Shown here: piece by piece, positions 1-9,006 of the stretch | How the letters are laid out: each line of letters opens with the position of its first letter | Position numbering within the stretch: position 1 is the first letter of the stretch | DNA from: Formosa undariae | GTDB taxonomy: Bacteria > Bacteroidota > Bacteroidia > Flavobacteriales > Flavobacteriaceae | Assembly: GCF_042427615.1 (NCBI RefSeq) | Contig: NZ_JBHMEZ010000012.1 | Location: forward strand, 124,001 to 188,000 | Direction of reading: 5' to 3' | DNA length: 64,000 nucleotides | The notes under the pieces: model-generated | Told to the model about the DNA's origin: nothing | What the model saw: only the letters and a program-made list of their open reading frames with translations | The model's database searches: none | Made by a program: the position numbers and the translations under genes

Positions 1-341
1 CCGAAGGTGTAATATTCAATATTAAATTTTTCATTTAATTCTGAATTAGAACGGATAGATTTTAATGCCTTTTTTGCGTTATCGTCTTGTTTTAATTGCA
101 CTATAGAATTAGAATTATCTACAGCAACTAATAATTTTGGTTTTACTGTCGTTAATTTAAGCTGTTCAAACTTTGGATTAATTAACAACAACAAAACAGA
201 AAAAATGGTGATAAACCTTAAAAAAGTAAAAAGCATGTACTGTTTAGACATGCTTTTTACTTTAAATTTATACTGAAATAAAGCTAACAAAAGCGCTACA
301 ATTCCAGCGAGAATAATATATAATATGGTTTCTGTAGGCAT
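1..341 (-). CDS. VWA-domain membrane protein, N-terminal part (cut by window edge)
   Basis: A reading frame on the minus strand starts at 341 and stays open to base 1, giving 113 codons and two further bases. The start lies three bases after the fabG stop, so the two are probably co-transcribed. Residues 5-17 and about 35-50 are hydrophobic and look like two membrane helices. They are followed by a segment reading KPKLLVAVDNSNSIVQLK, which resembles the first strand and DxSxS-type metal site of a von Willebrand factor A domain. Flavobacteria often carry a large VWA membrane protein of unknown role after fabG. I infer that identity; the rest of the protein is outside the window. Confidence 0.72.
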   Translation of the reverse strand, partial: MPTETILYIILAGIVALLLALFQYKFKVKSMSKQYMLFTFLRFITIFSVLLLLINPKFEQLKLTTVKPKLLVAVDNSNSIVQLKQDDNAKKALKSIRSNSELNEKFNIEYYTF

Positions 342-344
342 ATA

Positions 345-1091
345 TTATGTTAACATTCCACCATCTACATTTAACGTTTGTCCGGTAACATACGCACTCA
401 TATCACTTGCTAAAAACACGCATACATTTGCAACATCGTCTGGAGTCCCTCCTCTTTTTAAAGGAATTCCTGCTCTCCATCCTTTTACAGTAGCCTCGTC
501 TAACTTAGCCGTCATTTCAGTTTCAATAAAACCTGGAGCAACAACGTTACTTCTAATGTTTCTAGAACCTAACTCTAAGGCTACAGATTTAGAAAACCCT
601 ATAATTCCTGCTTTAGATGCCGCGTAGTTAGTCTGACCTGCATTTCCTTTTACACCAACAACAGAACTCATATTAATAATAGATCCTTTACGTTGTTTAA
701 GCATAGTACGTTGTACCGCTTTGGTCATATTAAAAACAGATTTCAAGTTTACTTCTATAACTTGATCGAAATCGTCTTCACTTATACGCATTAACAAATT
801 GTCTTTTGTTATTCCCGCGTTATTTACTAATATATCTATACTTCCAAATTCTTTTACAACATCTTCGGCCAGAGTTTGAGCTTCATCAAAATTGGCAGCA
901 TTACTTTGGTAACCTTTAGCTTTTATTCCTAAACCATTTAATTCTTCTTCTAAAGCATTAGCTGCTTCTACAGAAGAACTATAAGTGAATGCTACGTTTG
1001 CACCATGTTGCGCAAAAACCTGAGCAATTCCTTTACCAATTCCACGGCTTGCACCTGTAATAATTGCTGTTTTTCCTTCTAATAATTTCAT
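345..1091 (-). CDS. fabG: 3-oxoacyl-[ACP] reductase FabG
   Basis: A 248-residue short-chain dehydrogenase, the usual FabG length. It reduces 3-oxoacyl-ACP with NADPH in the cytoplasmic fatty acid elongation cycle. The cofactor motif TGASRGIG is at residues 12-19 and NNAG at 90-93. The catalytic set N115, S143, Y156 and K160 is complete, and the C-terminal NVDGG segment is present. A -7 element TATATTTG on the minus strand (1125-1118) lies about 27 bases before the start. The VWA membrane protein gene follows after three bases. The genome may hold other SDR paralogues, but the sequence fits FabG closely. Confidence 0.93.
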   Translation of the reverse strand: MKLLEGKTAIITGASRGIGKGIAQVFAQHGANVAFTYSSSVEAANALEEELNGLGIKAKGYQSNAANFDEAQTLAEDVVKEFGSIDILVNNAGITKDNLLMRISEDDFDQVIEVNLKSVFNMTKAVQRTMLKQRKGSIINMSSVVGVKGNAGQTNYAASKAGIIGFSKSVALELGSRNIRSNVVAPGFIETEMTAKLDEATVKGWRAGIPLKRGGTPDDVANVCVFLASDMSAYVTGQTLNVDGGMLT

Positions 1092-1117
1092 GTATAATTA
1101 AATAAAATATTGAATTT

Positions 1118-1125
1118 CAAATATA
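1118..1125 (-). promoter_or_regulatory. -7 promoter element of fabG
   Basis: The minus strand reads TATATTTG, an exact match to the Bacteroidota -7 consensus TAnnTTTG. The fabG start codon lies 27 bases downstream. No convincing -33 TTG was found at the usual spacing. Confidence 0.5.
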
Positions 1126-1150
1126 CTAATTCAAAGTATGACCTTATAAA

Positions 1151-1177
1151 AAAACCTCACAAAAATTGTGAGGTTTT
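1151..1177 (-). terminator. Rho-independent terminator of the M16 peptidase gene
   Basis: A 12-bp perfect stem (1151-1162 with 1166-1177) has a 3-base loop and is followed on the minus strand by a run of seven T. It sits 28 bases after the stop of the M16 gene. Confidence 0.85.
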
Positions 1178-1204
1178 AATATCTATACGGGTTATTACTG
1201 TGAA

Positions 1205-4189
1205 TTACATTTTAACATCAGCTGTTGTGTCGTAATTAAATAAATAATCGACATCCATTTCTTTAATTTCACCCAATTTACTAAGGGCTTTAAAATCGAT
1301 ATCTTTTTTATTTCCGATAACCATTATATTATAGTTTTCGCCTTTAATATTATTATTAAAGAAATCACGCAAATCACTCATCTCCATATTTTTGATGGTG
1401 TTATACATGGCTTCTCGGTTATCGTTTTCAATTCCTAATTTTTTCAAATTTTCGTAACTCCAAAATATACTCGCTTTTGTAATACGTTGCGCTGAAATTT
1501 TCTTTAAAGCGGCATCTTTAGCGGCTTCAAATTGTTCTTCTGCCTCTGGCATATCACTCATTAATGTCATCATGGCATCAACAGCTTGCTCCATTTTATT
1601 AGCTTGAGTTCCTATATAAGCTTTTACGTAATTAGACTCTTCTTTTCTATTTGCAGTGTCGTAATTTGAAAAAGCAGAGTATGCTAATGACTTAGATTCT
1701 CTAATTTCTTGGAATACAATAGACGATAAACCACTACCAAAATAAGCATTAAACAATCCAGCTGCTGCAAGATTTTCTGCATCGAAAGGCTTTCCTTTTG
1801 CCAAAAACACCATCTCCGATTGCACCATATCGTAGTCTACGAAATATACATTTCCACCAGTATCTTTTTCGATGTAGCTTGTAGCTTCAGGGTAATCCTT
1901 TAGTGGAGAATTTAATTTATGATCCTTATTTAAAGCAGCTACGGCCTGATCTAAATCTTTTCCATAATAGAAAATACGTTGTTTGTAATCTTTTATACCT
2001 TTAACAATATCTACTAATTCTTGGGGATCTTGTGATTTTAATTCGGAAGCTTTAAGAATATTCCTTAAGCGTGAATTCTCGCCATATTGACCATAATTCA
2101 CTAACCCATTCCAAAGAATATTACGTTTTTGAGTTTTCCCGTTTTGTCTTCCTTTTAAAATCTTATCTACATAACTCGCATAAGCTTCTGGATCTGATTT
2201 TGCATGAGTCAATAAATTCTCTAACAACTCTAATCCCTTAGGTAAGTTTTCTTTCAATCCGCTTAAGCCAATATAAGACACATCGCTCCCAGCGCTTACA
2301 TAATAATTCACACCAAGTTTGTAAAACTCTTTCTTAATGTCTTCTGCAGACATTGTATCTGTACCTATATACTCTAAAAAGCCAACAGCTAATCCTAACT
2401 TTTTGTCGTTATCGGTACCCATATCAAAAATGATATTCAGGTTAAATAAATCGTTAGTTTCATTTTCGATAAACGAAACTTTAACACCGTTATCTAAAGC
2501 CGTTTCTTTAATAGCAGATTTGTAATCTACAAATTTAGGTTGCAACGCTTCGGCTTCGATATCCTGAAAGTGATTTAAATAGTCAGAGCTTTTATCTCTA
2601 TTTAAATTTACGGGTGTAATACCAGGGTTTTCAACTTTAACAACATTACTATCTTCACCTTTTCTTTTATATACAACGACATAATTATCTTGGTAAAAAC
2701 GATTTGCAAAATCGACTAATTCCTGTTTTGTAATAGCTCTTAATTCATCTAAAAACTGAACCTTCTCAGACCATTTTTCATGATGAATAAAAGCATTAAA
2801 ATAAGCAGAAGCCAATGCTGTACTACTTTCGTATTGTTTAGTTTGCGATAATTTTAGGTCGTTTATAGTCGCTTCAAGCAACCACTCGTCGAATTCTCCT
2901 TTTTTAACCTTATCTATTTGAGCGAAGATTAAATCCTTAACTTCATCTAAACTTTGGCCTTCCTTCGGACTTCCGTAAAATTGCTGTAAACCATAATCGT
3001 TTAAAAACATGGTATAACTTCCCGCGCGCTGCACTAACTGCTTCTGATTTAAATCTAAATCGATTAAACCTGCTTGACCATTAGATAAAACCATATTTGC
3101 AAGCGTAACAAACTTTTCGTCTTCGGTATTAACACCATTAGATCTATAACCTATAGCAATATTTTCTGATGTTGGACCAAATACCTCTCTTACTTTAGAT
3201 GCCGTAATTGGCTCTTCGGTTGGAAGTACTAGGTGTGTCACTTCTTTCTTCTCTAGTTTACCGAATGTATTATTTACTTCTTGTATTGTTTTATCGAAAT
3301 CTAAATCTCCAACCAATACCATGGCCATATTATTTGGCACATAATAGGTATTGAAATAATTATTAATATCGACTAAAGATGGATTTTTTAAATGATCTGA
3401 AACACCAATAGTTTGTTGCTGTCCGTATGGGTGCTTAGGAAATAAACCATCCAACAAGGCCGTGTACACTTTTCTACCATCGTCGTCTTGCGTTCTGTTG
3501 AATTCTTCGAAAACAGCTTCTAATTCTGTATGGAATAATCTTAAAACCAATTTACTAAAACGATCACTTTCTAGAGTTAACCATTTATTTAACTCGTTAG
3601 CAGGAATCTTATTTTTATACACCGTTTCTTCAAACCACGTATGTGCATTGGTTCCTGAAGCTCCCATACCACTAACCATTTTATCGTATTCGTTAGCTAC
3701 GGAATAGTTTGAGGCCTCTAAAGATACTTCGTCTATTTTTTGATAAATTTCTAATTTTTTAGCCTCATCGGTTTCTGCACGATGCGCTTCGTACAAATCT
3801 GAAATTTGTTTAATATATTCTTTTTCTTTTTCCCAATCTAAAGTTCCAATTTCATCTGTTCCTTTAAATAACATATGCTCTAAATAATGAGCTAAACCTG
3901 TAGAATTACTTGGATCGTAATTAGAACCTGCACGAACTGCTATGTATGTTTGAATTTTAGGCTCGTCTGTATTCTGACTTAAATATACTTGTAAACCGTT
4001 TTCTAATGTATATAAACGTAATCCTGTGGGATCGTTATTCACTATTTCATAAGAAAATCCATTTGTGTCTTTTTTCACTTCTGACTTCACTGTTTTGTTA
4101 GTTTCATCGGTATCATTTTGCTTGCAGGCAATATTGAAAGTCGCAAGAAAACAAAGCATAACAACGATTTTAATTTGTTTCATATTCAT
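1205..4189 (-). CDS. M16 family zinc metallopeptidase, lipoprotein
   Basis: A 994-residue pitrilysin-family protease with two M16 halves, likely degrading peptides in the periplasm or at an outer-membrane face. The N-terminus has a lipoprotein signal with the predicted acylated Cys at residue 22 (FNIAC). The inverted zinc motif HYLEH is at 101-105, and the third zinc ligand should be a Glu in the TELEAVFEEF segment (221-230). The C-terminal half lacks a second HxxEH, as expected for the inactive half of this family. The start at 4189 could instead be Met3. The sucD terminator hairpin ends only 15 bases before the start, which is unusual for a leader. Confidence 0.9.
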   Translation of the reverse strand: MNMKQIKIVVMLCFLATFNIACKQNDTDETNKTVKSEVKKDTNGFSYEIVNNDPTGLRLYTLENGLQVYLSQNTDEPKIQTYIAVRAGSNYDPSNSTGLAHYLEHMLFKGTDEIGTLDWEKEKEYIKQISDLYEAHRAETDEAKKLEIYQKIDEVSLEASNYSVANEYDKMVSGMGASGTNAHTWFEETVYKNKIPANELNKWLTLESDRFSKLVLRLFHTELEAVFEEFNRTQDDDGRKVYTALLDGLFPKHPYGQQQTIGVSDHLKNPSLVDINNYFNTYYVPNNMAMVLVGDLDFDKTIQEVNNTFGKLEKKEVTHLVLPTEEPITASKVREVFGPTSENIAIGYRSNGVNTEDEKFVTLANMVLSNGQAGLIDLDLNQKQLVQRAGSYTMFLNDYGLQQFYGSPKEGQSLDEVKDLIFAQIDKVKKGEFDEWLLEATINDLKLSQTKQYESSTALASAYFNAFIHHEKWSEKVQFLDELRAITKQELVDFANRFYQDNYVVVYKRKGEDSNVVKVENPGITPVNLNRDKSSDYLNHFQDIEAEALQPKFVDYKSAIKETALDNGVKVSFIENETNDLFNLNIIFDMGTDNDKKLGLAVGFLEYIGTDTMSAEDIKKEFYKLGVNYYVSAGSDVSYIGLSGLKENLPKGLELLENLLTHAKSDPEAYASYVDKILKGRQNGKTQKRNILWNGLVNYGQYGENSRLRNILKASELKSQDPQELVDIVKGIKDYKQRIFYYGKDLDQAVAALNKDHKLNSPLKDYPEATSYIEKDTGGNVYFVDYDMVQSEMVFLAKGKPFDAENLAAAGLFNAYFGSGLSSIVFQEIRESKSLAYSAFSNYDTANRKEESNYVKAYIGTQANKMEQAVDAMMTLMSDMPEAEEQFEAAKDAALKKISAQRITKASIFWSYENLKKLGIENDNREAMYNTIKNMEMSDLRDFFNNNIKGENYNIMVIGNKKDIDFKALSKLGEIKEMDVDYLFNYDTTADVKM

Positions 4190-4204
4190 AATTTAAAAAT
4201 TAAA

Positions 4205-4236
4205 AAATCCGTTAACAAATTACTGTTAACGGATTT
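4205..4236 (-). terminator. Hairpin terminator of sucD, just before the M16 start codon
   Basis: A 13-bp stem (4205-4217 with 4224-4236) with a 6-base loop is followed by a T-rich tail on the minus strand. It serves as the sucD terminator. Its distal edge is 15 bases from the M16 start codon, so it may also form part of the M16 leader. Confidence 0.8.
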
Positions 4237-4294
4237 AAAACTTATAATATTATATATTTTTTAACAGTACGAATCTGCTAAAATTTTTTTGGTT

Positions 4295-5176
4295 TTAAGC
4301 TAATTGTGCTAAAACTTCAGCTACTTTTTTACCAATTTCTGCAGGAGAATTCACAACGTGAATACCACATGATGCCATAATTGCTTTTTTAGCTTGAGCA
4401 GTGTCATCACTACCACCTACAATAGCACCAGCGTGTCCCATTGTACGTCCAGCAGGAGCAGTTTCTCCAGCAATAAAACCAACAACTGGTTTTTTACTTC
4501 CACTAGCTTTATACCAATGTGCAGCATCTGCTTCTAATTGACCACCAATTTCACCAATCATTACAACTGCTTCAGTTTCTGGATCGTTAATTAAAAGTTC
4601 AACAGCTTCTTTAGTTGTTGTTCCAATAATTGGATCTCCACCAATACCAATTGCTGTAGTTATTCCTAAACCTTGTTTTACAACCTGGTCTGCAGCTTCA
4701 TAAGTTAAAGTACCTGATTTAGATACAATACCTACAGTTCCTTTTTTAAATACGAAACCTGGCATAATACCAACTTTAGCTTCTTCTGGAGTGATTACAC
4801 CTGGACAGTTTGGTCCGATAAGGCGACAATCTTTCCCTTTAATATAAGCAGCAGTTTTAATCATATCTGCTACAGGAATACCTTCTGTAATAGTTATAAT
4901 AACTTTAATACCAGCATCGGCAGCTTCCATAATAGCATCTGCAGCAAAAGCTGGCGGTACAAAAATAATTGTAGTATCTGCACCTGCTTTTTCTACAGCA
5001 TCTTTTACTGTATTAAAAACGGGTCTATCTAAATGGGTTTGGCCACCTTTACCAGGAGTTACACCTCCTACTACATTTGTACCATATTCAATCATTTGCT
5101 CGGCGTGAAAAGTTCCTTCACTACCAGTAAATCCTTGAACTATTATTTTTGAATTTTTGTTTACTAAAACGCTCAT
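4295..5176 (-). CDS. sucD: Succinyl-CoA ligase, alpha subunit
   Basis: A 293-residue protein of the usual SucD length. With SucC it converts succinyl-CoA to succinate with nucleotide triphosphate formation in the TCA cycle. The N-terminal CoA-binding fold begins with IVQGFTGSEG, and GPNCPGVI lies at 121-128. The phosphorylated active-site His is H248 in the GRTMGHAGAI segment. No sucC is present nearby, as is common in flavobacteria. It is separated from the upstream lpxD-like gene by 110 bases with its own -7 element, so it is probably transcribed alone. Confidence 0.96.
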   Translation of the reverse strand: MSVLVNKNSKIIVQGFTGSEGTFHAEQMIEYGTNVVGGVTPGKGGQTHLDRPVFNTVKDAVEKAGADTTIIFVPPAFAADAIMEAADAGIKVIITITEGIPVADMIKTAAYIKGKDCRLIGPNCPGVITPEEAKVGIMPGFVFKKGTVGIVSKSGTLTYEAADQVVKQGLGITTAIGIGGDPIIGTTTKEAVELLINDPETEAVVMIGEIGGQLEADAAHWYKASGSKKPVVGFIAGETAPAGRTMGHAGAIVGGSDDTAQAKKAIMASCGIHVVNSPAEIGKKVAEVLAQLA

Positions 5177-5208
5177 CTCTGTTTTGGTTTATTTTTTTTA
5201 AAGCTTCA

Positions 5209-5216
5209 CAAAAGTA
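5209..5216 (-). promoter_or_regulatory. -7 promoter element of sucD
   Basis: The minus strand reads TACTTTTG, matching TAnnTTTG, 32 bases before the sucD start. It supports a separate sucD transcript rather than read-through from the lipid A genes. Confidence 0.5.
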
Positions 5217-5286
5217 AAGTTTTAACAAGTATTTATAAAGATTTATTTATAATATTTTATTTCTAAGTAAGATTAGTGATAATTCT

Positions 5287-6222
5287 CTAATGTTCTTTCA
5301 ATTTACTTAGAATTTCAGGGATTTTTTTCACATTGGCTAATCCCTTTAAATGTGGTCTAACTTCCTCTATAGGAGTACCCCAATAAGTTGCACCTCCTTT
5401 AACAGATTTAGTTACCCCGGTTTGCCCCATAATAACAGCTTTCGCTCCAATTACAATTCCGCTAGTCGTTCCAACCTGTCCCCATAGCGTAACTTCATCC
5501 TCTATCACTACACATCCAGCAATTCCTACTTGAGACGCTATAAGACATTTCTTACCTATTACAGTATCATGTCCAACTTGAATTTGGTTATCTAATTTAG
5601 ACCCCTCTCCAATAATTGTATCTCCAGTTACTCCTTTATCAATGGTACATAACGCACCTATATGAACATTATTTTGAATTACCACACGGCCTCCAGATTT
5701 TAACTGATCGAAACCTTCTGGCCTATTCTTGTAATAGAATGCTGAAGCTCCTAAAATAGTTCCTGCATGAATCACTACATTATCGCCAATAACAGCATCG
5801 TCGTAAATACTAACATTGGAATGAATAATACAATTTTCACCAATGATTACATTATGTCCAACAAAAGTATTGGGTTGGATAATAGTCCCTTCTCCAATTT
5901 TAGCTGAATCTGAAATGTTTTTATTAGCACTTTGAAACGGCTTAAAAAATTGAGTTAATTTATTAAAATCACGAAACGGATCGTCTGAAATTAGCAGCGC
6001 TTTACCTTCTGGGCATTCTACTTCTTTATTAATTAAAATAATAGTTGCAGCAGAATTTAAGGCTTTGTCGTAATATTTAGGATGATCTACAAAAACAATA
6101 TCTCCTGTTTCAACGACATGAATTTCATTCATGCCCAAAACAGGAAATTCGTCTTGTCCAACAAATTTACAATCTATAATAGTTGCAATTTGTTTTAATG
6201 TATATGTTTGAGGAAATTTCAA
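5287..6222 (-). CDS. LpxD-like UDP-3-O-acyl-glucosamine N-acyltransferase paralogue
   Basis: A 311-residue acyltransferase with an LpxD-type N-terminal domain (about 1-100) and a left-handed beta-helix of hexapeptide repeats (about 105-275). The catalytic His of the LpxD family is retained as H218 within the NQIQVGHD segment. It is the second LpxD-like gene here, 26 residues shorter than the one at 9006. It starts five bases after the efp stop, in the same direction as the lipid A genes. It could add a different acyl chain or act on another nucleotide sugar; the sequence does not decide this. Confidence 0.85.
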   Translation of the reverse strand: MKFPQTYTLKQIATIIDCKFVGQDEFPVLGMNEIHVVETGDIVFVDHPKYYDKALNSAATIILINKEVECPEGKALLISDDPFRDFNKLTQFFKPFQSANKNISDSAKIGEGTIIQPNTFVGHNVIIGENCIIHSNVSIYDDAVIGDNVVIHAGTILGASAFYYKNRPEGFDQLKSGGRVVIQNNVHIGALCTIDKGVTGDTIIGEGSKLDNQIQVGHDTVIGKKCLIASQVGIAGCVVIEDEVTLWGQVGTTSGIVIGAKAVIMGQTGVTKSVKGGATYWGTPIEEVRPHLKGLANVKKIPEILSKLKEH

Positions 6223-6227
6223 GATAC

Positions 6228-6794
6228 TTATTCTTTAACGCGTTCTTTGTACGTTCCTTTATCTGTTTCTACTTTAATTTTATCACCTTCGTTAATGAAT
6301 AAAGGGACATTAATTATAGCTCCAGTTTCTACAGTTGCAGGTTTAGTTGCATTCGTTGCTGTGTTACCTTTAATTCCAGGTTCTGTTGCAGTAATTTCTA
6401 AAATAACGCTAGCAGGCATATCTACTGAAAGTGGCATACCATCTTCAGAATTTATTAAAATCGTAACAACTTCTCCTTCTTTTAATAAATCTGGACTATC
6501 TAAAGCATTTACGTTTAACATGATTTGATTATAATCTTCCACATTCATAAAGTGATATAAATCACCTTCTGGATATAAATATTGAAATTTATGAGTTTCC
6601 ACACGAACATCTTCTAATTTATGTCCTGCAGAGAATGTATTATCAATAACCTTACCTGTTGTTACACTTTTTAATTTTGTTCTAACAAATGCAGGTCCTT
6701 TTCCTGGTTTAACGTGTAAAAATTCAATTACTTTAAAAATATCATGATTATATCTTATACATAATCCGTTTCTAATATCTGATGTTGATGCCAT
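6228..6794 (-). CDS. efp: Translation elongation factor P
   Basis: A 188-residue EF-P of the usual length, which relieves ribosome stalling at polyproline. The KOW-like N-terminal domain carries the loop HVKPGKGPAF, with K32 at the position modified in E. coli (K34). Two OB-type domains follow. It lies between lpxA and the second lpxD-like gene with gaps of nine and five bases, so it is part of the lipid A transcript. No modification enzyme gene is visible nearby. Confidence 0.96.
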   Translation of the reverse strand: MASTSDIRNGLCIRYNHDIFKVIEFLHVKPGKGPAFVRTKLKSVTTGKVIDNTFSAGHKLEDVRVETHKFQYLYPEGDLYHFMNVEDYNQIMLNVNALDSPDLLKEGEVVTILINSEDGMPLSVDMPASVILEITATEPGIKGNTATNATKPATVETGAIINVPLFINEGDKIKVETDKGTYKERVKE

Positions 6795-6803
6795 TCTATT
6801 TTT

Positions 6804-7589
6804 TTAGTTTGATTTAAAATATCCTTTCATTATACCGCGCTGTGAATCTCTTATAAATTGAAGTATTTCATCGCGTTCTGGAGTAGCTTCCCACTCTGCT
6901 TCTATAATTTCTACTGCTTGGGTATTATTATAATTTTTTTGATATAATACACGATAAATATCCTGTACTTCTCTTATTTTTTCTGTTGTAAATCCTCTGC
7001 GTCTTAATCCGACAGAATTGATACCTACGTATGATAATGGCTCACGAGCTGCTTTTACAAATGGTGGCACATCTTTTCTTACTAAAGATCCTCCTGTTAC
7101 AAAAGCATGATTTCCTACCGAACAAAATTGATGTACAGCTGTCATTCCCGCTAAAACCACATAATCTCCAACTGTAATATGTCCAGCTAAAGTACTATTA
7201 TTAGAGAATATACAATTTCTACCTACGATACAATCGTGAGCAATATGGCAATACGCCATAATTAAACAATTGTCACCGATAACTGTTTTCATTCTATCGG
7301 TTGTACCTCTATTTATTGTGACACATTCGCGAATGGTAACATTGTTACCAATTACTGTTAATGTGTCTTCGTCTTTATATTTAAGATCTTGAGGAACTCC
7401 AGAAATAACTGATCCAGGGAAAATATTACAATTTTTCCCTATACGAGCACCTTCCATAATGGTAACATTACTTCCAATCCAAGTTCCTTCTCCAATTACT
7501 ACATTATTATGTATCGTTGTAAACGGATCGATAACTACATTTTTTGCAATTTTCGCTCCAGGATGCACGTATGCTAATGGTTGATTCAT
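6804..7589 (-). CDS. lpxA: Acyl-[ACP]-UDP-N-acetylglucosamine O-acyltransferase LpxA
   Basis: A 261-residue enzyme for the first step of lipid A synthesis, moving a 3-hydroxyacyl chain from ACP to UDP-GlcNAc. Hexapeptide repeats fill residues 8 to about 185, followed by a helical C-terminal domain. The AHIAHDC-type motif appears as CHIAHDC, with H118 at the catalytic position (E. coli H125) and H115 beside it. The start is ten bases after the lpxC-fabZ stop. The N-terminal LAYVHPGAKI segment is typical. Confidence 0.96.
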   Translation of the reverse strand: MNQPLAYVHPGAKIAKNVVIDPFTTIHNNVVIGEGTWIGSNVTIMEGARIGKNCNIFPGSVISGVPQDLKYKDEDTLTVIGNNVTIRECVTINRGTTDRMKTVIGDNCLIMAYCHIAHDCIVGRNCIFSNNSTLAGHITVGDYVVLAGMTAVHQFCSVGNHAFVTGGSLVRKDVPPFVKAAREPLSYVGINSVGLRRRGFTTEKIREVQDIYRVLYQKNYNNTQAVEIIEAEWEATPERDEILQFIRDSQRGIMKGYFKSN

Positions 7590-7599
7590 GTGATGTTTT

Positions 7600-9006
7600 T
7601 TATTTTACTTTTGAAATTTGAGCCATTAATTCTGCTTCTGCACATAATTTTCCGTTTGCATAAGCGTATCCTTGCATATGGCAAATTCCTCTACGAATTG
7701 GAGTAATTAAATCACATTTAAAAATTAAAGTATCTCCAGGTACAACCTTTTGTTTGAATTTTACTTTATCAATTTTCATGAAAAATGTAAGGTAATTTTC
7801 TGGATCAGGAACCGTACTTAAAACCATAATACCTCCTGTTTGGGCCATGGCTTCAACAATTAAAACACCTGGCATTACTGGAGCTCCTGGAAAGTGACCT
7901 GCAAAAAAAGGTTCGTTCATCGTTACGTTTTTCATACCGATAACCCCTGTTGCAGACAATTCGAAAATTTTGTCAATTAGCAAGAATGGTTGTCTGTGCG
8001 GCAACATATCCATAATCTGATTAACATCCATTAAAGGCTCCTGAGACAAATCGACGTAAGGCACATTATTACGTCTTTCATTTTTAATAATTTTAGACAT
8101 TTTTTTAGCAAACTGAGTGTTCACAAAATGTCCTGGTTTATTTGCGATAACCTTACCTCTAATACGTGTTCCTATTAAAGCCAAATCACCAATTACATCT
8201 AGCAATTTATGTCTAGCTGCTTCATTTGGGTGATGTAATGTTAGGTTATCTAGAATTCCATTAGGTTTTACAGTAATAGAATCCTTTTTAAAAGCAATTT
8301 TTAATTTTTCCATCGTCTCTGGAGATAATTCTTTATCTACATATACAATGGCATTATTTAAATCGCCTCCTTTTATTAATCCATGCTCTAAAAGCATTTC
8401 AATTTCGTGTAAAAAGCTAAATGTTCTAGAATCTGAAATGGTATCTTTAAAATCTGAAATCTGATTTAAAGTTGCATTTTGAGTTCCTAAAACTTTCGTT
8501 CCAAAATCGACCATAGTCGTAATTTGGTATTCTTTAGCTGGCATAAAAAGAATTTCACTACCTGTCTCTTCATTTACAAAAGAGATCACATCTGTAATTA
8601 CATACTCTTCTCTAAATGCCTCTTGTTCTATAATTATAGCAGATTCTAAAGCTTCAACAAAAAACTTAGAAGACCCATCCATAATTGGAGGTTCTGCAGC
8701 ACTTAATTCGATTAAAACATTATCGATATCTAAACCTACTAAGGCGGCTAAAACATGCTCGCAAGTCTGGATAATAACTCCATTTTTTTCTAAACAGGTA
8801 CCACGTTCTGTATTTGTAACATAAGTTGCATCTGCCTCTATTACAGGTGCTCCTTCTAAATCCATACGTTTAAAAGCAAAACCGAAATTTTCTGGAGCAG
8901 GCTTAAAAGTTAAGGAAACATTATTACCGGTATGTAATCCAACACCATTTAGTGACACACTGTTTTTAATGGTTTTTTGTCTGTTTTCTGTAGTAACTAT
9001 TGCCAT
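7600..9006 (-). CDS. lpxC: Fused LpxC deacetylase / FabZ 3-hydroxyacyl-ACP dehydratase
   Basis: A 468-residue bifunctional protein, a fusion known in Bacteroidota. Residues 1 to about 310 are LpxC, the committed zinc deacetylase of lipid A synthesis, with zinc ligands H84, H266 and D270 and the general acid His at 293. Residues about 322-468 are FabZ, with the hot-dog active site H371 (in AGHFPG) and E385 (in LIVEAMAQ). One polypeptide thus couples lipid A commitment with fatty acid elongation, which compete for 3-hydroxyacyl-ACP. Its start codon overlaps the lpxD stop by one base (TAATG), suggesting coupled translation. Confidence 0.96.
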   Translation of the reverse strand: MAIVTTENRQKTIKNSVSLNGVGLHTGNNVSLTFKPAPENFGFAFKRMDLEGAPVIEADATYVTNTERGTCLEKNGVIIQTCEHVLAALVGLDIDNVLIELSAAEPPIMDGSSKFFVEALESAIIIEQEAFREEYVITDVISFVNEETGSEILFMPAKEYQITTMVDFGTKVLGTQNATLNQISDFKDTISDSRTFSFLHEIEMLLEHGLIKGGDLNNAIVYVDKELSPETMEKLKIAFKKDSITVKPNGILDNLTLHHPNEAARHKLLDVIGDLALIGTRIRGKVIANKPGHFVNTQFAKKMSKIIKNERRNNVPYVDLSQEPLMDVNQIMDMLPHRQPFLLIDKIFELSATGVIGMKNVTMNEPFFAGHFPGAPVMPGVLIVEAMAQTGGIMVLSTVPDPENYLTFFMKIDKVKFKQKVVPGDTLIFKCDLITPIRRGICHMQGYAYANGKLCAEAELMAQISKVK

